Shown: one piece after another, positions 51,428-57,146 of the stretch
Layout of the letters: each line of letters begins with the position of its first letter
Position numbering within the stretch: the stretch's first letter is position 1
Assembly: GCA_017694495.1 (NCBI GenBank)
Contig: JADIMU010000026.1
Span: 1 to 57,146, forward strand
Direction: 5' to 3'
DNA length: 57,146 nt
DNA from: Candidatus Aphodenecus pullistercoris
Lineage (GTDB): Bacteria > Spirochaetota > Spirochaetia > Sphaerochaetales > Sphaerochaetaceae
Translations under genes and position numbers: made by a program
The notes under the pieces: model-generated
The model's database searches: none
What the model was told of the DNA's origin: nothing
What the model saw: the letters and a program-made list of their open reading frames with translations, nothing else

Positions 51428-51769
51428 CGGGATAAACCCGTAGGCATGAAAGTGCCTTGCTTGACTAGCCTAAGGTCGTAGAGACCTACGTTACCGGCGA
51501 ATGCATAGGCACCGGCGGATGTTGTCCTAGTCCGCCGCTCTGCGGTGCATGGCTAAACAGTCCTGACAGGTAGGGACAGTGCTGTGCACAAGAAAAAACC
51601 GCCGGATAACATTGGCGAAGGGCGACGGGGAGCAAGACCCCGTGACTCCCGCACGAGGAGGCTTAAAAAGCATCATCCGTGCACTGGCAGGGCGGAGGAT
51701 TACCGAAGCCCTTGCCTTTCATCATTCCTCTCACAGCACCAGGCTGTGAGTTTCCTGATGGAGAATTTT
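51428..51769 (+). ncRNA. Unassigned, densely structured RNA region between hflK and hflC
   Basis: This 342-nt spacer has no coding signal. Stems along it on the plus strand are CGGG/CCCG (51428-51440), CGTAGG/CCTACG (51439-51490, an alternative to the first), GGCGGA/TCCGCC (51514-51536) and GTGCA/TGCAC (51545-51589). Further on are ACGGGG/CCCCGT (51625-51643), GCACG/CGTGC enclosing GCTT/AAGC (51651-51682), GGCAGGGC/GCCCTTGCC (51686-51716) and TCACAGC/GCTGTGA (51731-51749). It lacks the landmarks I know for tmRNA, RNase P, SRP RNA, 6S, group II domain V or cobalamin riboswitches. It could be a leader for hflC, an independent RNA, or a small mobile element. Confidence 0.45.
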
Positions 51770-52735
51770 ATGAAGAAGCTTGTGACAGTGCTCGTCGTCC
51801 TTGCCGTGCTGCTCGTCGTCTTCCTGCTGCTCGGCCCCTTCTACATCCTCTCTGAGGGTGAGCAGAGCGTCGTGACCCGCTTTGGACGCATCGTCGACAC
51901 CCAGACGGAGGCGGGACTGAAGTTCAAGATGCCCCTGGTGGACCAGGTGACGAAGTACTCGTCAAGGCTGCAGAGCTGGGATGGAGAGGCCCAGAGGATC
52001 CCGACGGCGGAGAACCAGTTCATCTGGGTCGACGCGACTGCCCGCTGGTACATCAGCGAGCCCGCCCTCTTCTACGAGACGGTCGGCACGATGGAGTCTG
52101 GTCTAGGAAGGCTCAACGACATCATCGACTCGACGATCAGGACGGTCATCTCGCAGTACAGCCTCAACGAGGCCGTGCGCTCGACGAACCAGATCAACGA
52201 GATCAACGTCGTGGAGAGCTTCCAGGATGTGGAGAGCGCCGAGGACGCCGAGACGCTGAAGACGCTGACCAACACGACCGTCAGCCAGCAGAGGATCGAG
52301 GTCGGCCGCGAGGGACTGTCCAACATCATCCTGGAGGAGGCCTCGGAGTATACCGACACCTATGGCATCACGCTGGAGGACGTCATCATCCGCCAGATCC
52401 GCTACTCTGACGACCTGACCGAGAGCGTCTACGAGAGGATGATCAAGGAGCGAAACCAGATCGCCGAGACCTACCGCTCCTACGGACGTGGACAGCTTGC
52501 CGAGTGGAGGGGCCAGACGGAGAGGGACAGGCAGACGATCCTTAGCCAGGCTGAGGCTGAAGCCGCCCGCATCCGTGGCGAGGCCGACGCACAGGCGGCC
52601 TCCATCTACGCCGAGAGCTACTCGGCCAACCCCGACTTCTTCGAGCTCTACAACAGCCTCGAATCGTACAAGGTGACGCTGCCTGCGACGGACAAGGTCC
52701 TCTCGACGGACGGCGAGTATTTCAAGTATCTGTAG
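51770..52735 (+). CDS. hflC: HflC-like prohibitin/SPFH membrane protein
   Basis: 321 residues with an N-terminal membrane anchor (MKKLVTVLVVLAVLLVVFLL), the SPFH domain (SEGEQSVVTRFGRIVDTQTEAGLKFKMP split), and a helical end containing RGQLAEWRGQTERDRQTILSQAEAEAARIRGEADAQ (split). It is the partner of HflK in the FtsH-regulating complex. The ATG at 51770 has TGGAG 6 nt upstream; the frame is open back to 51584 through the structured spacer but is not coding-like there. Confidence 0.92.
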   Translation: MKKLVTVLVVLAVLLVVFLLLGPFYILSEGEQSVVTRFGRIVDTQTEAGLKFKMPLVDQVTKYSSRLQSWDGEAQRIPTAENQFIWVDATARWYISEPALFYETVGTMESGLGRLNDIIDSTIRTVISQYSLNEAVRSTNQINEINVVESFQDVESAEDAETLKTLTNTTVSQQRIEVGREGLSNIILEEASEYTDTYGITLEDVIIRQIRYSDDLTESVYERMIKERNQIAETYRSYGRGQLAEWRGQTERDRQTILSQAEAEAARIRGEADAQAASIYAESYSANPDFFELYNSLESYKVTLPATDKVLSTDGEYFKYL

Positions 52736-52786
52736 GAATCGACGGCCCTGCCCCACGGCGGGGCCGCTTGATGAAGGAGGAGAGAG

Positions 52787-53551
52787 ATGAAGATTGTCGC
52801 CTTTCTGACACATAGCGACGACGAGATCCACTTCGGCCACCTGGCGGGAGAGCGGGTCATAGGGCTGGCCGACCCCTTCGCCGAGGGGGAGATCCGAGAG
52901 GATGGGAAGGTCTATGACAGGGCCGACTGCATCCTGACAAGTCCCTGCTTCCCGACCAAGGCGCTGTGCATAGGACTGAACTACGCCGACCATGCGAAGG
53001 AGTTCGGCCTGAGCGTCCCCGACAGGCCCGTCGTCTTCATGAAGCCGGCCTCTGCCCTGTGCGGACCAGGCGACTACATCATCAAGCCGTCAATGTGCCG
53101 CCAGCTCGACGAGGAGGCGGAGCTTGCCATCGTCATAGGCAAGGAGTGCCACGAAGTGGACGAGGCTGAGGCCGACTCCTACATCCTGGGCTACTGCTGC
53201 GCCAACGACGTGACCGCCCGCGACCTCCAGCCCAAGCAGGGCCAGTGGACACTCGCCAAAGGCTTCGACACCTTCATGCCGCTGGGCCCATACATCGAGA
53301 CGGAGGTCGATCCGGACCACCTTGCGATCGAGTGCCGCATCAACGGGAAGCTTGTACAGAAGTCGAATACTGAGAACCTGATCTTCAAGCCGCGCTGGCT
53401 GGTGTCCTACCTGTCCCAGGTCATGACCCTGCTTCCCGGCGACGTCATCCTGACGGGCACGCCTTCGGGCACGAGCCGCATGGAGGTCGGTGACGAGGTG
53501 AGCGTAACCATAGAGGGACTTGGCAGCCTGACGAACACCGTCGACGCCTAG
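52787..53551 (+). CDS. Fumarylacetoacetate hydrolase-family protein
   Basis: 254 residues. The FAH fold motifs are IGLNYADHAKEFG, KPASALCGPGDYI, the metal-binding EEEAELAIVIGKE-like DEEAELAIVIG, YCCANDVTARDLQ and LTGTPSGTSRMEVGDEV. Members hydrolyse or decarboxylate acyl-pyruvates and related diones; the substrate is unknown. GGAGG lies 6 nt before the ATG. The 3' end overlaps the convergent MATE gene by 4 nt. Confidence 0.88.
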   Translation: MKIVAFLTHSDDEIHFGHLAGERVIGLADPFAEGEIREDGKVYDRADCILTSPCFPTKALCIGLNYADHAKEFGLSVPDRPVVFMKPASALCGPGDYIIKPSMCRQLDEEAELAIVIGKECHEVDEAEADSYILGYCCANDVTARDLQPKQGQWTLAKGFDTFMPLGPYIETEVDPDHLAIECRINGKLVQKSNTENLIFKPRWLVSYLSQVMTLLPGDVILTGTPSGTSRMEVGDEVSVTIEGLGSLTNTVDA

Positions 53552-54897
53552 GCCTTCTTCTCAAGGCCGTGGATCCAGTCCGCCTTCGCCATGTAGATGA
53601 TGAAGGCGATGGAGCTTATCGTCCAGGTCAGCGGATAGGCGCTGTAGACGATGCGTATGTCGTGGAAGAAGCTGAGCACCACGGTCAGGTAGCTCACGCG
53701 CAGGACGCACCAGCTGCCGAACATGATCAGCATCGGGATGCTCGCCTTCCCCGCTCCGCGCAGGATGCCAGCCATGCAATGGCTCAATGCCAGGAAGCAG
53801 TAGAAGAAGGCCTCCATGTGGGCCTGGCGGACGCCGTAGGCGACCACCTCGGCGTCGCTGTTGAAGGCCGCCACGAGCTGGGGGGCCAGGATGAAGACGG
53901 CCAGACCGATCAGCTCCGCCATGATGACAGAGCACAGGAGGCCGAAGAGGGCCCCCTTCTTCGCCCTGTCATACTTCTTCGCACCCAGGTTCTGTCCGAT
54001 GCATGTCGTCAGGGCGAGCGAGAAGCAGGTGACGGGCAGGAAGGCGAAGCCCTCTATCTTGCTGTAGGCTCCACTGCCTGCGACGGCCGCCGAGGCGAAG
54101 GAGTTGATGTTCGTCTGGACGACGATGTTGGCAAAGCCGATGACGGAGTTCTGTACACCTGAAGGCAGGCCGAAGCGGAGGATCTGCCTGAGCATGCCCT
54201 TGTGGAAGCGGATGCGAGCGATCGAGACCTTGTAGACGCCCTCCTGTCCCCTGAAGAGCCTCTTGAGCGAGAGGATGACGGAGACGGCCTGGCTGATGAT
54301 CGTCGCCAGCGCGGCCGAGCCGACACCGTAGCCCAGGACGCCTACGAAGAAGAGGTCCAGGACTATGTTCACCAGCGAGGAGACGATCAGATAGTACAGA
54401 GGGTGTCGGCTGTCGCCCACAGCGTTCATGATGCCCATGCACGTGTTGTACATGAGCGAGAAGATGATGCCCAGGCAGTAGACGCGGAAGTAGGAGACGC
54501 TGTTGGGCATGATGTCGGCCGGAGTCTGCATCCACTCAAGGATCAGCGGAGTGAAGATGCTTCCCAGAACCGTCATACCCGCCCCGGCCGCCAGCGAGAA
54601 GGCAAGGTCCGTATGTATGGCCTTGTCCAGGGCTTCACTGTCGCGGGCACCGAAGGCACGGCTTATGATGACGCCGGCGCCGATCGCCATTCCATTGAAG
54701 AAGCCCACCATCATGTTGATCAGAGGGGACGAGGAGGAGACGGCCGCCAGAGCCTGGGAGCCCAGGAAGTTGCCTACGATCAGGGAGTCGGCAGTGTTGT
54801 ACAGCTGCTGGAAGAGATTGCCCAGAAAGAGCGGAAAGGCGAAGGCTATCAGGTTCTTCTGTATCGAGCCCTGGGTGAAATCGATGGCTTTACTCAC
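53548..54897 (-). CDS. MATE-family exporter (second copy type)
   Basis: 449 residues with about 12 membrane segments. DFTQGSIQKNLIAFAFPLFLGNLFQQLYNTADSLIVGNFLG (split) is the opening of the NorM/DinF-like MATE group common in gut bacteria, different from the gene at 5531. The start is a GTG at 54897 with AGGAGG 6 nt upstream; no family-like Met exists further up. TGC-TACACC about 20 nt upstream of the start is a possible -10 box. Confidence 0.9.
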   Translation of the reverse strand: MSKAIDFTQGSIQKNLIAFAFPLFLGNLFQQLYNTADSLIVGNFLGSQALAAVSSSSPLINMMVGFFNGMAIGAGVIISRAFGARDSEALDKAIHTDLAFSLAAGAGMTVLGSIFTPLILEWMQTPADIMPNSVSYFRVYCLGIIFSLMYNTCMGIMNAVGDSRHPLYYLIVSSLVNIVLDLFFVGVLGYGVGSAALATIISQAVSVILSLKRLFRGQEGVYKVSIARIRFHKGMLRQILRFGLPSGVQNSVIGFANIVVQTNINSFASAAVAGSGAYSKIEGFAFLPVTCFSLALTTCIGQNLGAKKYDRAKKGALFGLLCSVIMAELIGLAVFILAPQLVAAFNSDAEVVAYGVRQAHMEAFFYCFLALSHCMAGILRGAGKASIPMLIMFGSWCVLRVSYLTVVLSFFHDIRIVYSAYPLTWTISSIAFIIYMAKADWIHGLEKKA

Positions 54898-55032
54898 GGC
54901 ATGCCTCCTGGTGATGGGGTGTAGCACAGGTGGCTGAGGAAATGCAATCGGCACCAGTCGGATGCCATAGTGCCAAGGCTGGCGCCATATGCCCCAAATC
55001 CTCTATACTCTGCAATACAAAGGAATGAGACG

Positions 55033-56280
55033 ATGAAGAGGTACCTGCTCAAGCACAAAGACGACATTGCGGCAGAGATCCTGTTCTGCGAAGAGGACGG
55101 ATCCTTGCATCAGGTACTCTCGAGTGCATGTGAAAAATACCTTCCAGTATGCGCCCGACATGGCCACGAAGAGAATCTTGCCTTCTGGTGGCGCAACAGG
55201 GCTGTTCCAAAGTCCAGGAGCGATGTAAGAGAGCTTCTGGACAAGGAAGGCGTCAGGACGACCCAAAGTCTCCTACTCAACAATCTGGGCCTGAGCATGA
55301 CGGATTCATTCTGGGTCTGCCCTGCGGACAGCCAGCTACGCTGGCAGGATGTGTCATTCCATCTCAATGCGCGAGGAAGGAAGGAGATCGAAATCTCGAC
55401 AGGAGAATGGTCGCCCAATCGGAATCTGACACCAATCGCATCGACAGGTGGAGAGCTGAAGAAGGTCTGGTCAATGGTAGATGGTCAGATTCTTCTGGTG
55501 AAGGGAAACGTCTCTGGCTACTATTTCCAGCAATCCCTGAACGAAGTGCTTGCAACGATGGTCCACAGGAGACAGGGCTATACGAACCATGTGCCCTATC
55601 ATCTCATACAGCTCAATGATGGCTCGACAGCCTGTGCATGCCCATGCTTCACGGACGAGCATACTGAGCTGATTCCAGCCTGGGAGGTCTTCGCAGAACA
55701 TGCCGGCGAAGCTTTCGAAGGCTCCCTTCTCGACGCATTCGCGCAATATGCATCGGAGGATGGCTTCGACAGGAATCAGGTCAGGAGACATCTCGACTAC
55801 ATGTTCACAGTCGACTACATCCTGTCCAACACGGACAGGCATTCAAACAACTTCGGCTTGTTGAGGAACAGCGACACGCTCGAGCCGATTGGGCCTGCAC
55901 CCATCTATGACACAGGCAACAGCATGTTCCATCTTGGAGGAGGAATAGGCAGCTTCCACGACCTTTTCCATCTGAGCGTGTCCAGTCTGTATGATACAGA
56001 CGGAGAGCTGATGGACAAGGTCGAAGATCCTTCGCTTGTGGACACTTCCAGACTTCCGTGCCAGGACGATGTCGTCTCTCTCCTCAGCAAGGATCCTGTC
56101 GTCGCTCCATCCGCGCAGAGGCTCTGGTCCTACATGGCTTTCAAGGCCAATGTCGTCAAAGCCCGCCAGAAGGGTCTCGACATGCGGCACATTGAAGACG
56201 GTATTTCCCTGTATCTGGACGAAGACGAGAAGAAGGAAATCAACAAGGGCTGGGCTCAGTTCTGGCAATCGCTTGCCTGA
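55033..56280 (+). CDS. HipA-like Ser/Thr kinase-fold protein
   Basis: 415 residues. The C-terminal DYMFTVDYILSNTDRHSNNFG (split) and PIYDTGNS carry the HipA catalytic-loop and metal-binding pattern (N-x-D-R-H-x-x-N, then YD). The N-terminal AFWWRNRAVPKSRS and the downstream TQSLLLNNLGLSMTDSFWVCP recall a HipA-like family common in Firmicutes. No hipB-like antitoxin is adjacent. AAAGGA lies 8 nt before the ATG, with TATACT about 25 nt upstream. Base composition is visibly less GC-rich than the neighbours, suggesting transfer. Confidence 0.8.
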   Translation: MKRYLLKHKDDIAAEILFCEEDGSLHQVLSSACEKYLPVCARHGHEENLAFWWRNRAVPKSRSDVRELLDKEGVRTTQSLLLNNLGLSMTDSFWVCPADSQLRWQDVSFHLNARGRKEIEISTGEWSPNRNLTPIASTGGELKKVWSMVDGQILLVKGNVSGYYFQQSLNEVLATMVHRRQGYTNHVPYHLIQLNDGSTACACPCFTDEHTELIPAWEVFAEHAGEAFEGSLLDAFAQYASEDGFDRNQVRRHLDYMFTVDYILSNTDRHSNNFGLLRNSDTLEPIGPAPIYDTGNSMFHLGGGIGSFHDLFHLSVSSLYDTDGELMDKVEDPSLVDTSRLPCQDDVVSLLSKDPVVAPSAQRLWSYMAFKANVVKARQKGLDMRHIEDGISLYLDEDEKKEINKGWAQFWQSLA

Positions 56281-56330
56281 CTCTGACCACGCCCTCCCCC
56301 ATTCCATGGCTGATGCGGGCAAACTGTCAC

Positions 56331-56369
56331 AAAAAAAGAGAGACCCCATCGGAATCTCCGACGGGGTCT
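56331..56369 (-). terminator. tRNA-Leu terminator
   Basis: Ten-base-pair stem (AGACCCCGTC/GATGGGGTCT, one G-U pair) then CTCTTTTTTT on the minus strand, directly after the tRNA. Confidence 0.92.
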
Positions 56370-56371
56370 TG

Positions 56372-56455
56372 TGCGGTCGACTGGACTTGAACCAGCATAG
56401 CCTTTCGACCACTAGCACCTCAAGCTAGCGTGTCTACCAATTCCACCACGACCGC
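56372..56455 (-). tRNA. tRNA-Leu (anticodon GAG)
   Basis: An 84-nt class II tRNA on the minus strand: acceptor GCGGTCG/CGACCGC with discriminator A, D-arm GTGGAATTGGTAGACAC, anticodon stem CTAGC/GCTAG around loop TTGAGGT, a long variable arm, and GTTCAAG in the T-loop. CCA is not encoded. Confidence 0.95.
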
Positions 56456-56488
56456 ATTTTTTCGTCGTGCCGACTGGCATCATCAGGG

Positions 56489-56518
56489 AATTTACCCCAA
56501 GTGGGTGAGCTTAGTCAA
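56489..56518 (-). promoter_or_regulatory. tRNA-Leu promoter
   Basis: TTGACT (56518-56513) and TAAATT (56494-56489) on the minus strand with 18-nt spacing, about 33 nt upstream of the mature tRNA 5' end. Confidence 0.6.
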
Positions 56519-56608
56519 TAAGGAGAGTGGAAAAAAACGCACCTTTCTTCCAGTTCCATCACACTCAAGGAATTGCATCTCGTCCTTCCTTTGAGGATAA
56601 TCCCAGGC

Positions 56609-56941
56609 ATGAGTCCAGACGAGATGTTCTTCGCATACAGGATGCTCAATCCATCGGTATCCGACTACGGCCACTGCCTCTTCAGCAGCCTCGCATCTTC
56701 CATACTCTGGGGCACTGCCAGCTCTGCCGCGGTTGCAGAGGAGACCTTCACGCTCACTGGTGACGAGCCGCCATCTGTCGGCGACATCCAGTGCGTTACG
56801 GGTGAGGATGGAAGCGCGCTTGCCCTGGTCAGGCTGACTGCTCCCACAGGCAAGCCTGTGGGGTTCTGGTGGATAGGCTTGCACCATGTCCGTGCACCAT
56901 TCTCAGGCTTTGGGACCAGAGCTGCCGCCCAGAGCACCTGA
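56609..56941 (+). pseudogene. ASCH-domain-like gene, probably 3'-truncated
   Basis: The first ~75 residues (MSPDEMFFAYRMLNP at the start, WGTASSAAVAEE, PPSVGDIQCVTGEDGSALALVRLT) follow the plan of ASCH-domain proteins: a TxxEMWxxY opening, the G-K-T-A-T-S-like loop and a strand ending in I/V-R-T. Homology then stops; the remaining 30 residues do not continue the fold, and the product is only about 110 residues versus about 150. A perfect hairpin (56843-56862) sits at the break. ASCH proteins bind or hydrolyse modified nucleosides or RNA. GAGG lies upstream of the ATG but is distant. Confidence 0.45.
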
Positions 56942-57062
56942 ACTGCCGGCCAAGCACCCCGCTGGGCACATTAGCGACCGGCTTCTGCCTTTCGGCATGG
57001 AGAGACAGTCAGCTCCCCCATATATTATATCATCTTCTTCCTGGCTCTTCTGTTCCTCCTCC
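56942..57062. other. Non-coding stretch
   Basis: No supported gene. The sequence becomes less GC-rich and pyrimidine-rich, with an AT-rich patch (ATATATTATATCAT at 57020-57033). Nothing recognisable. Confidence 0.5.
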
Positions 57063-57146
57063 TTAAACTCTTATACCACTGTTGAGCACTTTCTTCCCTG
57101 AAAGCCTTATCCTTTCCATTTCCTCTTCATGCATCCTGTTTATGGA
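57063..57146 (-). CDS. Possible C-terminal end of an unknown gene
   Basis: A minus-strand frame enters from the right edge and stops with TAA at 57063. It covers 27 codons ending MERIRLSGKKVLNSGIRV. The other two minus frames are blocked, and the codons are protein-like, but the fragment is too short to be sure. Confidence 0.3.
   Translation of the reverse strand, partial: SINRMHEEEMERIRLSGKKVLNSGIRV

Noticed and set aside
51584-51769. N-terminal extension of hflC through the spacer
   Set aside because: Adds 62 basic, non-family residues in a region full of stems; the ATG at 51770 has a proper Shine-Dalgarno and signal-anchor.
51428-51769. Assignment of the spacer as tmRNA
   Set aside because: GACGGGA...ACCC and GGCATG faintly recall tmRNA, but there is no tag ORF and no tRNA-like 3' domain with TTCGA.
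52743-52766. GC hairpin between hflC and the FAH gene as a terminator
   Set aside because: Stem is imperfect and no T-run follows; more likely readthrough to the next gene.
56281-56340. Terminator for the HipA-like gene on the plus strand
   Set aside because: The hairpin at 56341-56369 has its T-run only on the minus strand, so it serves the tRNA.
1-57146. CRISPR array, prophage or complete insertion sequence
   Set aside because: No regularly spaced repeats, transposase, integrase or phage structural gene was seen.

Overview
The window is chromosomal DNA from a GC-rich bacterium. It is coding on both strands almost throughout, with no phage, CRISPR array or complete insertion sequence. The rpsB-tsf-frr-uppS-cdsA-dxr-rseP run, the CarD-like regulator, the rpsF-ssb-rpsR-(YybS-like)-rplI block, and a tiny COX24-type basic protein together suggest a spirochaete, perhaps a gut-associated relative of Sphaerochaetaceae. 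That placement is inference from remembered gene order and protein style, not from a search.

Layout. 1-8 kb: rsgA (cut by the left edge), a pentapeptide protein with an MBL hydrolase, an rluD/yggS/CmpB-like operon beside tRNA-Val, a CarD regulator, a MATE exporter and pdxA. 8-20 kb: an LD-carboxypeptidase, a GNAT, guaB, a GH13 glycosidase, adk, a long uracil phosphoribosyltransferase-like protein with a lipoprotein, rnhA, ppiC, plsC and membrane/CYTH genes. 19.4-28.3 kb: argG with its own promoter, a GNAT with a GyrI-like protein, then the translation and envelope-lipid operon rpsB to rseP. 28.2-36 kb: dnaB, then a sugar locus (lacI-type regulator, GH36 alpha-galactosidase and fructokinase, divergent from an amylosucrase-like GH13) with a perfect palindromic operator. 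35.8-42.2 kb: the rpsF operon, pyk and a membrane EAL phosphodiesterase. 42.2-54.9 kb: TatD, TcdA, a CBM9-like protein, the small COX24-type gene, guanine deaminase behind a guanine-class riboswitch, murD, a FemX-like transferase, metG, hflK/hflC, an FAH-family enzyme and a second MATE exporter. 55-57.1 kb: a more accessory right end with a HipA-like kinase of lower GC, tRNA-Leu, a shortened ASCH-like gene and gene-poor sequence.

The genes support translation and RNA maturation, purine and nucleotide metabolism, isoprenoid, phospholipid and peptidoglycan synthesis, and use of raffinose/sucrose-type sugars. In the sugar locus, alpha-galactosidase would release galactose, the amylosucrase-like enzyme would split sucrose, and fructokinase would trap the fructose.

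Three items stand out. (1) About a dozen genes have a TGCTATnnT-like -10 box ending only 6-8 nt before the start codon and no Shine-Dalgarno, which predicts many leaderless mRNAs. (2) The hflK-hflC spacer is 342 nt and packed with hairpins, and I could not assign it to any RNA family. (3) The guaD leader carries a compact, slightly aberrant guanine riboswitch whose P1 strand could also mask the ribosome-binding site.
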